Source of the DNA: Williamsia serinedens
GTDB lineage: Bacteria; Actinomycetota; Actinomycetes; Mycobacteriales; Mycobacteriaceae
Length of the DNA: 64,000 nucleotides
Direction of reading: 5' to 3'
Assembly: GCF_024171725.1 (NCBI RefSeq)
Contig: NZ_JAMTCG010000003.1
Location: forward strand, 124,001-188,000
The notes beneath the pieces are model-generated. The model made no database searches and was not told where the DNA came from. It worked only from the letters and a program-made list of their open reading frames with translations. The position numbers and the translations under genes were made by a program. This document shows, piece by piece, positions 55,937 to 64,000 of this stretch; the stretch's first letter is position 1, and each line of letters opens with the position of its first letter.

Positions 55937-57328
55937 TCAGAACCGTCCGGAGCTGACGAACGTGAGCAGGTCGTGGCGGGTGATCACGCCGATCGGCTTC
56001 CCGTCCTCGACCACCATCAACGCGTCCGACTCGCCGAGTGCCTTGCGCGCGGCGGACACCTGTTCGCCGGCGCCGATGAGCGGCAACGGCTCCCCCATGT
56101 GCGCCGACACCGGGTCCGCGAGGTTGGCCCGGCCCTCGAACACCGCACTGAGCAGCTCGCGCTCGCTCACCGCACCGGCGACCTCACCGGCCATGATCGG
56201 CGGCTCGGCGCCGACGACCGGCATCTGCGACACCTCGAACTCGCGGAGGATCTCGATGGCGTCGCGCAGGGTCTCCTGCGGGTGGGTGTGCACGAAGTCG
56301 GGCAGAGCGCCGGACTTGCCGCGCAGCAGGTCGCCGACCGTCGGCTCGGCGGCCTCCTTGCCGTCCATCGGGGTGCTGAGGAACCCGTAGCTGCGCATCC
56401 AGGCGTCGTTGAAGATCTTGCCCATGTAGCCACGCCCCCCGTCGGGAAGGAGCACCACGACGAGGGCGTCGGGACCCTCGCGCTCGGCCACGCGCAGCGC
56501 CGCAACCATCGCCATGCCGCACGAGCCGCCGACGAGGAGACCCTCCTCGCGGGCGAGGCGACGTGTCATCTCGAACGAGTCGGCGTCGGAGACGGCGATG
56601 ATCTCGTCCGGGATCGAGGGGTCGTAGGCGCTGGGCCAGAAGTCCTCGCCCACACCCTCGACGAGGTAGGGACGGCCGGTGCCGCCGGAGTACACCGAGC
56701 CCTCGGGGTCGGCGCCGATGATCTTCACGCGACCGTCGGACACCTCCTTCAAGTACTTCCCGGTGCCGGTGATGGTGCCGCCGGTGCCCACGCCCGCGAC
56801 GAAGTGGGTGATCGTGCCGTCGGTGTCGGCCCAGATCTCCGGGCCGGTCGTCTCGTAGTGGCTCTGCGGACCGGCCGGGTTCGCGTACTGGTTCGGCTTC
56901 CAGGCGCCGTCGATCTCCTTCACCAACCGGTCGGAGACGCTGTAGTAGCTGTCGGGGTTGTCGGGGGCGACCGCGGTCGGGCAGACGACGACCTCGGCGC
57001 CGTAGGCGCGCAAGACGTTGCGCTTGTCCTCGCCGACCTTGTCGGGGCACACGAACACGCAGCGGTAGCCGCGCTGCTGCGCGACGAGCGCGAGACCGAC
57101 GCCGGTGTTGCCCGACGTCGGTTCGACGATGGTGCCGCCGGGCTTGAGCTCTCCCGACGCCTCCGCGGCGTCGACCATCTTCACCGCGATGCGGTCCTTC
57201 GACGAGCCACCGGGGTTGAGGTACTCCACCTTCGCGGCGACGGTGGCCGAGTTCGGTGCGACGACCGAGTGGACCTTCACCAGCGGGGTGCCGCCGACCA
57301 GGTCGACGATGTGATCAGCGATGCGCAT
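55937..57328 (-). CDS. cbs: Cystathionine beta-synthase
   Basis: 463 aa. Condenses serine and homocysteine to cystathionine (transsulfuration). The PLP domain has the lysine in LNPGGSSKDRIAVKMVD and the loops PTSGNTGVGLALVAQ and VAGVGTGGTITGTGKYL. A regulatory CBS pair occupies the last ~115 residues (THPQETLRDAIEILREFEVSQMPVVG; SAARKALGESDALMVV). No N-terminal heme motif. GGAGG lies 3 nt before the ATG. With metB it makes both arms of Cys-Hcy exchange. Confidence 0.95.
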   Translation of the reverse strand: MRIADHIVDLVGGTPLVKVHSVVAPNSATVAAKVEYLNPGGSSKDRIAVKMVDAAEASGELKPGGTIVEPTSGNTGVGLALVAQQRGYRCVFVCPDKVGEDKRNVLRAYGAEVVVCPTAVAPDNPDSYYSVSDRLVKEIDGAWKPNQYANPAGPQSHYETTGPEIWADTDGTITHFVAGVGTGGTITGTGKYLKEVSDGRVKIIGADPEGSVYSGGTGRPYLVEGVGEDFWPSAYDPSIPDEIIAVSDADSFEMTRRLAREEGLLVGGSCGMAMVAALRVAEREGPDALVVVLLPDGGRGYMGKIFNDAWMRSYGFLSTPMDGKEAAEPTVGDLLRGKSGALPDFVHTHPQETLRDAIEILREFEVSQMPVVGAEPPIMAGEVAGAVSERELLSAVFEGRANLADPVSAHMGEPLPLIGAGEQVSAARKALGESDALMVVEDGKPIGVITRHDLLTFVSSGRF

Positions 57329-57445
57329 GCCTCCATCGTTCCAGACATGCGGACGCCGCGGTCGCGCGATGTGCCCCTGCCGAGGCCGACCGACAGCACG
57401 CCGCGGACACGCCTGCGCGTGCCCGGTCCGTACGACCGGTGTCCG

Positions 57446-57451
57446 TATCCT
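57446..57451 (+). promoter_or_regulatory. -10 box of a leaderless transcript (SGNH gene)
   Basis: TATCCT ends 6 nt before the GTG at 57458. Confidence 0.5.
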
Positions 57452-57457
57452 GGGGCC

Positions 57458-58438
57458 GTGCCCCCTTCTCGTCGACGGATCGCACGCGATGTGGCGACGA
57501 CCGCGGCCGCGACGGCCGGCAGTGCCGGAGCGGGGTGGGCCGCGTGGACGTTCCTCAACGGTCAGGCCCGCGTCGCCCGGGAGGTCATCCCGCACCGCAC
57601 CGACAACGCCCCGAACGGCGACGGTCTCTACCGACCCGACGGCTCGGGCCCCGAGCGCATCCGCCCGGGCGTCGTCGCCGACCTGCACCTCATGGTGTTC
57701 GGCGACTCCACCGCGGCCGGGCTCGGCGCCGAGGTCGCCGACGAGACCCCGGGCGTGCAACTGACGCGCATGTTGGCGCGGGAGACCGACCGGACCGTCC
57801 GGCTGAGCACCAAGGCGATCGTCGGTGCCACCTCGCGCGGGTTGTCCGGACAGGTCGACGCGATGCTCGTCGCCGGGCCGCCGCCGGACATCGCCGTCAT
57901 CCTCATCGGCGCGAACGACATCACCGCCGTCAACCATGTCCGACCGTCGGCCAAACGTCTCGGCGCGGCCGTCCGGCGCCTGGTCGAGGTGGACGCGAAC
58001 GTGGTCGTGGGGACCTGCCCCGACCTCGGCGTCGTCACCGCGATCCCGCAGCCGTTGCGGACCGTGCTGCGGCAGTGGGGTTTCCAGCTCGCGCGGGCCC
58101 AGGCGCACGAGGTCCGCGCCGCCGGCGGCCGACCCGTCCCGCTGGCGGACCTGTTGGCCCGCGAGTTCCTCGCCGCACCCGACCGCATGTTCTCCGCAGA
58201 CCACTACCACCCGTCGGCGGCGGGGTACCTCCTCGCGGCGGAGACCCTCCTCCCGGAGGTCCTCGCCTCGATCGGCGAATGGGGCTCGGCGCCTCTGCCC
58301 GACCCGCCCGAGGTGTCGGAGTTCGCCGAGAACAACCGCGTCCTCGCGCGCATCGGACGGGCCGTCGGCCGCCCGCTGCGGCCGCGTCGGCACATCGACG
58401 AGCCGGTGCTCCGCGAGCAGACCGGACCGACCGCGTAA
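57458..58438 (+). CDS. SGNH/GDSL hydrolase, exported or anchored (Rv1075c-like)
   Basis: 326 aa from the GTG at 57458. An N-terminal hydrophobic segment (about 10-33, VATTAAATAGSAGAGWAAWTFL) suggests export. SGNH motifs: block I MVFGDSTAAGLGA (Ser), block III ILIGANDITA (Asn), and block V DHYHPSAAGYLLAAE (Asp, His). Probable esterase or deacylase; M. tuberculosis Rv1075c is described as a GDSL esterase. It starts 129 nt from the divergent cbs and is followed by a thiolase gene. Confidence 0.9.
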   Translation: MPPSRRRIARDVATTAAATAGSAGAGWAAWTFLNGQARVAREVIPHRTDNAPNGDGLYRPDGSGPERIRPGVVADLHLMVFGDSTAAGLGAEVADETPGVQLTRMLARETDRTVRLSTKAIVGATSRGLSGQVDAMLVAGPPPDIAVILIGANDITAVNHVRPSAKRLGAAVRRLVEVDANVVVGTCPDLGVVTAIPQPLRTVLRQWGFQLARAQAHEVRAAGGRPVPLADLLAREFLAAPDRMFSADHYHPSAAGYLLAAETLLPEVLASIGEWGSAPLPDPPEVSEFAENNRVLARIGRAVGRPLRPRRHIDEPVLREQTGPTA

Positions 58439-58509
58439 CGTCCCCCTCGCCGACCCCTGTCGATCAGCGGCCCGCCATCGCGCGCCCTGCTCACCCCGAG
58501 GAGTTCCCC

Positions 58510-59730
58510 ATGCCCGAAGCCGTCATCGTCTCCGTCGCCCGCTCCCCGATCGGCCGCGCCGGCAAGGGATCGCTGCGCGAGGTGCGCCCCGACGAGATGG
58601 GGCGCCAGATGATCCAGGCCGCGCTGGACAAGATCCCCGCACTGGACACCGCCGACATCGACGACCTGCACTTCGGCATCGGCCAGCCCGGTGGCCAGGG
58701 TGGTTTCAACATCGCCCGTGTCGTCGCCGTCGAGCTCGGCCTCGACCACGTCCCCGGCGTGACGGTGAACCGCTACTGCTCGTCGTCGCTGCAGACCACC
58801 CGCATGGCGTTCCACGCCATCAAAGCCGGTGAGGGCGACGTGTTCATCTCCGCCGGCGCCGAGAGCGTGTCGAGCTTCGGTTCCGGCAGCGCCGACGGGT
58901 GGCCCGACACCAAGAACCCGCTCTTCGACGACGCGATGGCCCGGACCGCCAAGGCCGCCGAGGGTGGGGCGCCGGCGTGGACCGACCCGCGCGAGCAGGG
59001 CCTCATCCCCGACGTCTACATCCCGATGGGCCAGACGGCGGAGAACGTCGCGAGCTTCACCGGGATCTCCCGCGAGGACCAGGACCACTGGGGTGTGCGC
59101 AGTCAGAACCGCGCGGAGGAGGCCATCAAGTCCGGCTTCTTCGAGCGGGAGATCTCGCCGATCACCCTCGCCGACGGCTCGCAGGTGACCACCGACGACG
59201 GCCCACGCGCCGGCACCACCTACGAGAAGGTGTCGCAGCTGCAGCCGGTGTTCCGTCCCGACGGCACCATCACCGCCGGCAACGCCTGCCCGCTCAACGA
59301 CGGTGCGGCCGCGGTGGTCGTCATGAGCGACACCAAGGCCAAAGAGCTGGGGCTCACCCCGCTCGCGCGCATCGTGTCCACCGCCGCGACGGGCCTGTCC
59401 CCGGAGATCATGGGCCTCGGTCCGATCGAGGCCATCCGCAAGGCGCTGGCCATCGCGGGCAAGTCGGTCTCCGACATCGACCTGTTCGAGATCAACGAGG
59501 CCTTCGCGGTGCAGGTGCTCGGCTCGGCGAACGAGCTCGGCATCGACCACGACAAGCTCAACGTGTCCGGCGGCGCGATCGCCCTCGGTCACCCCTTCGG
59601 CATGACCGGCGCCCGGATCACGGCCACCCTGCTGAACAACCTCGCCACCCACGACAAGACGTTCGGCGTCGAGTCGATGTGTGTCGGCGGGGGTCAGGGC
59701 ATGGCGATGGTGCTCGAACGCCTGAGCTGA
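58510..59730 (+). CDS. fadA: Acetyl-CoA C-acyltransferase (thiolase)
   Basis: 406 aa. Cleaves 3-ketoacyl-CoA in beta-oxidation or condenses acyl-CoAs. The acylated Cys is in VTVNRYCSSSLQTTRMAF near residue 90, the His in GGAIALGHPFGMTGARITATL near 360, and the second Cys in ESMCVGGGQGMAMV near 390, all present. Equivalent to FadA3 (Rv1074c) by neighbourhood. Chain-length specificity cannot be read from sequence. Confidence 0.95.
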   Translation: MPEAVIVSVARSPIGRAGKGSLREVRPDEMGRQMIQAALDKIPALDTADIDDLHFGIGQPGGQGGFNIARVVAVELGLDHVPGVTVNRYCSSSLQTTRMAFHAIKAGEGDVFISAGAESVSSFGSGSADGWPDTKNPLFDDAMARTAKAAEGGAPAWTDPREQGLIPDVYIPMGQTAENVASFTGISREDQDHWGVRSQNRAEEAIKSGFFEREISPITLADGSQVTTDDGPRAGTTYEKVSQLQPVFRPDGTITAGNACPLNDGAAAVVVMSDTKAKELGLTPLARIVSTAATGLSPEIMGLGPIEAIRKALAIAGKSVSDIDLFEINEAFAVQVLGSANELGIDHDKLNVSGGAIALGHPFGMTGARITATLLNNLATHDKTFGVESMCVGGGQGMAMVLERLS

Positions 59731-59735
59731 CACGA

Positions 59736-59783
59736 CACGACGACGGCCGCCGACGGGATGTCCCGCCGGCGGCCGTCGTCGTC
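59736..59783. terminator. Terminator between fadA and the MFS gene
   Basis: A long hairpin: a 16-bp outer stem (ACGACGACGGCCGCCG and complement) and an inner CGGGA/TCCCG, lying between convergent genes. Confidence 0.8.
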
Positions 59784-59791
59784 GTGGGGTG

Positions 59792-61282
59792 TCAGACCGC
59801 GGCGACCGCCGCGTCGTCCTCGATCACCGGGGCGAGCGGCTTCGGGAAGCGCAGCAGACAGACGAGCCCGATCAGCACGATCCCCAGGCATCCCGCGACC
59901 GTGAACACGGTCCGCACACCGTCGGCGATCGCCTCGGAGGCAGCGGCCTGCGTCGTGTGGTCGCCCGCGGACACCACCGTCATCACGGTGACGAACAAGG
60001 CGGTCCCGGCCGCGCCCGCGACCTGCTGGAAGGTGCCCAGCGCGGCCGATCCGTGCGAATACCGCTCCGGCGCCACCGATCCGAGGGCCAGGGTCATCAG
60101 CGGCGTGAACGTCGCGGCGAGGCCCAGGCAGAGCAGGACGTTGGCCCCCAGCAGCCACCACACGCTCGTCGACGTGTCCACGACGGAGAGCGACCACACA
60201 CCCGCAGTGATGGCGAGCGCACCGGGCAGCACCAGCGGACGATGTCCGCGCAGGTCGTAGACACGACCGATCACCGGTCCGGCCAGTCCCATCACCAGAC
60301 CGCCCGGGAGGGTGAGCAGCCCGGTGGTGAACGGGCTGAAGCCGAGGACGGCCTGGGCGAAGTACGGCACCACGATGAACGTGCCCATCATCGTCGCCAT
60401 GGCGACGACCATCGCGACGATCGACAGCGTGAACGTCGACGACGAGAACACGCGCAGGTCGAGCAGCGCACGATCGGTGCGGGCGAGCAGGAGTTGTCGC
60501 GCGACGAACGCCGCGAGCGCGCAGGCGCCCACGGTGAACGGGATCCAGACCGGGACGGCCGATCCGTGGTCGGCGGCTTCACCGATCCCGACGAGCCCGT
60601 ACACGAGGCCACCGAAACCGAGGACGGCGAGCGGCACGGAGAGCAGGTCGATCGGCGCGGACACCCGGGGCCCGACGGGCTTCACGAGGACCAGGCCGGC
60701 GACCAGTGCGGCGGCCGCGATCGGGGCGACCACGCCGAAGACCCACCGCCACCCCAGGTTGTCGAGGACGAGACCCGACACGGTCGGCCCGAGCGCCGGC
60801 GCGACCGCGATGACGACGGAGATGTTGCCCATCATCACCCCGCGTCGGTTCTCCGGGACGACGGTCATGACCGTGGTCATCAGCAGCGGCAGCATGATCG
60901 CGGTGCCCAGCGCCTGTACGACCCGCGCGACGAGCAGCACCTCGAAACCCGGTGCGGCGAACGCGATCACCGTCCCGACCGTGAACGCCGACATGGCCGC
61001 GACGAACAGTGTCCGCGTGCCGTGCCGATGGATGAGGAAGCCCGTCAGCGGGATGACGACCGCCATGGTGAGCATGAAGGCGGTCGTCAGCCACTGCCCG
61101 ACGCTCGGCGGGACCCCGAGGTCCCTCTGCAGCACCGGGATCGCCACGCTCATGACGGTCTCGTTGAGGATCACCACGAACGAGGCGACGAGCAGCACAC
61201 CGATCACGACGACGTGCTCGCGGGGGAGTCGGTCGTCCGGGGCGGCCGGTGTCGGCGCGGCGGGGGTGGTCGCGGCGGTCAT
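59792..61282 (-). CDS. MFS multidrug exporter, DHA2 (14-TM) family
   Basis: 496 aa with about 14 hydrophobic helices starting VVVIGVLLVASFVVILNETV. TM1 carries LNETVMSVAIPVLQRDLG, as in EmrB/LmrB-type exporters, and motif C-like VVIAVAPALGPTVSGLVLDN is in TM5. Substrate unknown. AGAGGA lies upstream of the ATG. No regulator is adjacent. Only distantly similar to the other MFS gene of this window. Confidence 0.9.
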   Translation of the reverse strand: MTAATTPAAPTPAAPDDRLPREHVVVIGVLLVASFVVILNETVMSVAIPVLQRDLGVPPSVGQWLTTAFMLTMAVVIPLTGFLIHRHGTRTLFVAAMSAFTVGTVIAFAAPGFEVLLVARVVQALGTAIMLPLLMTTVMTVVPENRRGVMMGNISVVIAVAPALGPTVSGLVLDNLGWRWVFGVVAPIAAAALVAGLVLVKPVGPRVSAPIDLLSVPLAVLGFGGLVYGLVGIGEAADHGSAVPVWIPFTVGACALAAFVARQLLLARTDRALLDLRVFSSSTFTLSIVAMVVAMATMMGTFIVVPYFAQAVLGFSPFTTGLLTLPGGLVMGLAGPVIGRVYDLRGHRPLVLPGALAITAGVWSLSVVDTSTSVWWLLGANVLLCLGLAATFTPLMTLALGSVAPERYSHGSAALGTFQQVAGAAGTALFVTVMTVVSAGDHTTQAAASEAIADGVRTVFTVAGCLGIVLIGLVCLLRFPKPLAPVIEDDAAVAAV

Positions 61283-61434
61283 CTGGGGTCCTCTCGGCGT
61301 CGGATGGCGTCACCGGGTACAGACCCGACGCGTCCGCAGAACTCATCGCCGCGATCGGGATGGCCGATCGTCGACGGTCGGGTGACGGTAGCAACAGTGG
61401 CCGACAGGGATCGACCGGATTTCCCGCACACGAC

Positions 61435-61467
61435 GACAGCCCCGCACCGTGTCGGTGCGGGGCTGTC
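61435..61467. terminator. Terminator of the Bax-inhibitor-1 family gene
   Basis: A perfect 15-bp stem, GACAGCCCCGCACCG and complement, with a 3-nt loop, 35 nt after the leftward stop. Confidence 0.85.
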
Positions 61468-61501
61468 GGTCCGATGTCGTCGGCGTAGGGCCGACGCCGG
61501 G

Positions 61502-62368
61502 TCAGTCCTGGTTGAAGTAGCTGAGCAGACGCAGGATCTCGACGTACAGCCACACCAGGGTCACGGTCAGGCCGAGCGCGATGCCCCAGGCGGCGCGCGA
61601 CGGGGCGCCGGCGCGGATGAGGCGATCCGCCGAGTCGAAGTCGACGAGGAAGCTGAACGCCGCCAGGCCGATGCAGACCAGCGAGAAGATGATCGCGATC
61701 GGGCCGCCGTCGTACAGACCCAGGCCAGAGCCACCGTTGAAGAAGCCGACCACCAGGTTGCCCAGGATGAGCACGATGACACCCATGAGGGCGGCGAAGA
61801 GCATCCGCGTGAAGCGGGGCGTGACGCGGATCGCGCCGGTCTTGTAGACGACGAGCATGCCCGCGAACACACCGAAGGTGCCCAGGATCGCCTGACCGAT
61901 CAGCACGCCGGCGGAGGTCCCGCTGACGGCGAGGTTGGCGAACACGAACGACACCGCACCGACGAACAGGCCCTCCAGGACCGCGTACGACAGCACGATC
62001 GCGGGGTTGTCCTGCTTGCGTCCGAAGCTGGCGACCATCACCAGGGCGAAACCACCGAGGGCACCGACGAGGAGCAACGGCATCGCCAGCGCCACGTTCT
62101 GGTGCACGAGGAAGTACGACACGATCGACGACAGGATCAGGACGCCGAGGGTCATGGCCGTCTTGGTGACGACGTCGTCGATGGTCAGTGCACGGGTGCC
62201 GACCGGCTGATTCGGCCGCGCGTAGGGGTCCACCTGCTGCGGCTGGCCCGCCTGGCCGTACATCGCCTGGCCGGCGCCGGCCACACCGGTACCGAACCCG
62301 GCATAGCCCCCGGCCTTCGAGTTGTCGCGGAGCACTCCGCGCATCACCGGATTGCTGCTCTCTCGCAC
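61502..62368 (-). CDS. Bax inhibitor-1/YccA family membrane protein
   Basis: 288 aa. About 80 residues of Gly/Gln/Pro-rich cytoplasmic lead (AGGYAGFGTGVAGAGQAMYG) precede seven transmembrane helices of the BI-1 fold; the family Asp pair lies in the last loops (LVDFDSADRLIRAGAPSRAAWG). Bacterial relatives form pH-sensitive calcium leak channels; the role here is unknown. The GTG at 62368 is supported by AAAGGA 9 nt upstream. Confidence 0.88.
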   Translation of the reverse strand: MRESSNPVMRGVLRDNSKAGGYAGFGTGVAGAGQAMYGQAGQPQQVDPYARPNQPVGTRALTIDDVVTKTAMTLGVLILSSIVSYFLVHQNVALAMPLLLVGALGGFALVMVASFGRKQDNPAIVLSYAVLEGLFVGAVSFVFANLAVSGTSAGVLIGQAILGTFGVFAGMLVVYKTGAIRVTPRFTRMLFAALMGVIVLILGNLVVGFFNGGSGLGLYDGGPIAIIFSLVCIGLAAFSFLVDFDSADRLIRAGAPSRAAWGIALGLTVTLVWLYVEILRLLSYFNQD

Positions 62369-62512
62369 CGCTGGGGTCCTTTCGAAGTTCTGCCCGTCCC
62401 GACCGGCGGTCGGGCCTCGACAGAGGCGTACATCTCCCCAACGACACACCGGTCGCCAGGGTTCCCGCCCGACTTTACTTGCTCTTGACCTTTCGCGCCG
62501 TCGGACGCACCG

Positions 62513-63658
62513 CTACGGCGCGGGGACGTCGCCGACCTGGCAGGCCAGCGCGAAACCCCTGTCGAAGGCGCGAAGCCGGTCGGCCTCCACGTCGTAGAAG
62601 AGTCGCGTCATCGCGTCACGCATCTCGGGCAGGACCCGCCCTGACATGCGCAGCACACGCGGTAGGAACGGCGCGGGGATCTCCGCGCACAGCCGGTCGA
62701 CGGCCAGGGCGTAGACGGGCGCGACGTCGAGATAGTCGGACCGGAACTCGCGGTAGTCCCGCTCGTCGGCGACCGCCGCGTACGCCTCGGCGAGCGCGCG
62801 CGGCATGTCGTCCTCCATGTGCGCCCGCGACGCGGCGACGACCCCGGCGGCGACGTGACGGAACGAGCGGGGGTTGTCGTTCTCGTCGCACACGGCCCAC
62901 GCCTCGCGCCACGCGGTGGAGACGGCCCCACCCGAGGTGTAGGCGTGCAGGTTCGAGACATGCCGGCGGTGCAGGACGGCCATCAGCCGCATCATCCACT
63001 CGGGCTCGGCGTAGCGGCCCTCGTCGACGCGGTGCAGCAGCTCCTCGGTGGTGAGGGCGCACAGCCGGGCGAACCAGGCCTTCGGGTCCTCGTCGGCGGC
63101 GAGCTCGTCGGCCAGGATCCGCTGATGACCGAGGTACCGCTCGAGCTGCGGCCGCAGGGCCGCGGCGCCACCCGGCCGCCGACGGGGCGTCCGGCGGTAC
63201 GGCAGCGGCTCGGGGTCGGCGGCGAGGTGCCGCGACTGCTCGGAGAGACCCTTCAGCGACTTCTCGATCGACCGCCGCAGCGGGGGCGCGACCAACGGAC
63301 CGACGGTGGGGACGAAGTCGACGTCGACGACGTAGTGCACGGCGCACCCGTCGTCGGTGGGCTCGATGTCGATGGAGCAGCTGTACTCCCGCAGCAGCGG
63401 GGACGCCTTGAAGATCCGATACGCGAAGCGGTTCGGCTCATCGGCGCAGGTGACGACCTCCTGGACGCGGGGCCGGGTGGGCAGGTCGACCTTCACCTCA
63501 CGGACGGCACCGGCGCGGTCCATCCGGCCGTCGCCACCCGCGTCGCGGGCGGTGGTGAGGCCACGGGACCACGTGTTCTTGACGGCCGGGTCCGTGAGGA
63601 GGCGCCACGCCTGCTCCACACTGCAGTCGAGGTCGGTCGCCAGGTCGAATCGGGTCAT
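62513..63658 (-). CDS. SRPBCC ligand-binding domain fused to a DUF5995 domain
   Basis: 381 aa from the ATG at 63658 (MTRFDLATDLDCSVEQAWRL). Residues 1-150 are an SRPBCC/polyketide-cyclase-like domain (VKNTWSRGLTTARDAGG ... YSCSIDIEPTDDGCAVHYVVDVDF), with a lipid- or small-molecule-binding pocket. Residues ~180-381 form a helical DUF5995 domain (WMMRLMAVLHRRHVSNLHAY; ALAEAYAAVADERDYREF; MRDAMTRLFYDVEADRLRAFDRGF). Function unknown. ATG codons upstream at 63703 are possible but the chosen start begins the domain cleanly. Confidence 0.78.
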   Translation of the reverse strand: MTRFDLATDLDCSVEQAWRLLTDPAVKNTWSRGLTTARDAGGDGRMDRAGAVREVKVDLPTRPRVQEVVTCADEPNRFAYRIFKASPLLREYSCSIDIEPTDDGCAVHYVVDVDFVPTVGPLVAPPLRRSIEKSLKGLSEQSRHLAADPEPLPYRRTPRRRPGGAAALRPQLERYLGHQRILADELAADEDPKAWFARLCALTTEELLHRVDEGRYAEPEWMMRLMAVLHRRHVSNLHAYTSGGAVSTAWREAWAVCDENDNPRSFRHVAAGVVAASRAHMEDDMPRALAEAYAAVADERDYREFRSDYLDVAPVYALAVDRLCAEIPAPFLPRVLRMSGRVLPEMRDAMTRLFYDVEADRLRAFDRGFALACQVGDVPAP

Positions 63659-63952
63659 GGTGGTCGTCGCTCTGCCGTTCACATGTACGGGGATGGCGCT
63701 CATCCTGCGTGTCCCGACACCCGTGGTCAAGAGGTGCCGATGGTCGCGCCCCGAACGCCACCTCGGCATTCACGGTGGCACAGGTCCCGTGTCACGTCGA
63801 CCTCGAACTCGCGGGTTCGTGACGGGTCACCGGGGACCCCCACGCGACGCGGACCGCCGCATCGGCGAACATGGCATCCTGCAGCACATTCCGGGGCCGG
63901 GCCACGGGCCCCACTGCTTAACACAACAAATGATGTGTGATGTGAAACCATC
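63659..63952. other. 294-bp gap before the tRNA
   Basis: No convincing gene. The right end (about 63915-63950) is AT-rich and should hold the tRNA promoter, though I cannot place -35/-10 boxes with confidence. Confidence 0.4.
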
Positions 63953-64000
63953 GCCCCCATAGCCCAATTGGCAGAGGCAGCGGACTTAAAATCCGCCCAG
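63953..64000 (+). tRNA. tRNA-Leu (anticodon UAA), 3' part beyond the window
   Basis: The acceptor strand GCCCCCA (63953-63959), a D arm with GGCAGAGGC, and an anticodon arm with stem GCGGA/TCCGC and loop CTTAAAA are visible. The anticodon TAA lies at 63987-63989 and reads the leucine codon UUA, which is rare in high-GC actinobacteria. The long variable arm, T arm and acceptor partner lie past the edge. Confidence 0.88.

Noticed and set aside
59789-62488. Very long open frame on the + strand opposite the MFS and Bax-inhibitor-1 genes
   Set aside because: Its translation is Arg/His/Asp/Gly-rich without domains and mirrors the minus-strand codons. Such antisense frames are a by-product of extreme GC. 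The same applies to those at 10127-12271, 37047-39200 and 1371-2210.
63727-63960. 77-codon frame on the minus strand before the tRNA
   Set aside because: Its composition is poor, it overlaps the tRNA 5' end and there is no ribosome site or family match.

Overview
This 64 kb window is high-GC actinobacterial chromosome. Mycothiol S-conjugate amidase (mca), WhiB3, a GroEL1-type chaperonin with a His-rich tail, DesA2-type desaturase, the SigD/RsdA pair and a short-chain Z-prenyl diphosphate synthase together point to a mycolic-acid-containing member of the Mycobacteriales. Gordonia or a close relative such as Williamsia is my best guess. That genus guess is inference from gene content and order. 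Nearly every gene is chromosomal housekeeping; I see no phage, insertion sequence, integrase or CRISPR array.

Layout. (1) 1-7.9 kb: the end of a short-chain dehydrogenase divergent from a TetR regulator, then guaB3, guaB, a DUF5319 gene, rsdA, sigD, a repeat-type hypothetical and whiB3. (2) 7.9-26.6 kb: groEL1 and groES under a CIRCE element; an MFS/MarR efflux pair; a long leftward operon glmS-nnrED-alr-hydrolase-tsaE-tsaB-rimI-tsaD that mixes amino-sugar and D-alanine supply, metabolite repair and t6A tRNA modification; two small secretion-like proteins; glmM; and rpsI-rplM. The order follows the M. tuberculosis Rv3410c-Rv3446c block as I remember it. (3) 26.8-28.0 kb: one orphan type VII secretion-associated gene (Rv3446c family) with none of the ESX-4 core genes beside it, joined directly to ispH. 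(4) 28.0-59.7 kb: ispH, a lipid-droplet/DNA-binding type protein, xseAB, DUF4245, glpX, fumC, a secreted glycosidase, an L,D-transpeptidase, phoH2, phoD, desA2, glyA, a DUF885 peptidase, coaA, Z-prenyl synthase, hemolysin III, a class I DAHP synthase, a secreted PraB-like protein, mca, twin lipoproteins, a YhhQ transporter, greA, ilvA, metB, cbs, an SGNH esterase and a thiolase. Much of this resembles the M. tuberculosis Rv1110-Rv1074 block. (5) 59.8-64 kb: an MFS exporter, a Bax-inhibitor-1 family protein, an SRPBCC-DUF5995 protein and the start of a tRNA-Leu(UAA).

Regulation visible in the DNA. At least twelve transcripts appear leaderless: a TANNNT -10 box sits 6-7 nt before the ATG or GTG. 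The strongest single discovery is upstream of the DAHP synthase. A leaderless 27-codon leader peptide there carries Tyr-Arg-Trp-Arg-Phe and is followed by a perfect 12-bp terminator hairpin with an upstream complementary segment, the layout of an aromatic amino acid attenuator. Other unexplained structures are a 21-bp-period inverted repeat cluster inside the tsaE-tsaB gap, a 25-bp-arm inverted repeat with tandem 20-mers before fumC, and a perfect 20-bp palindrome between the Z-prenyl synthase and hemolysin III genes.
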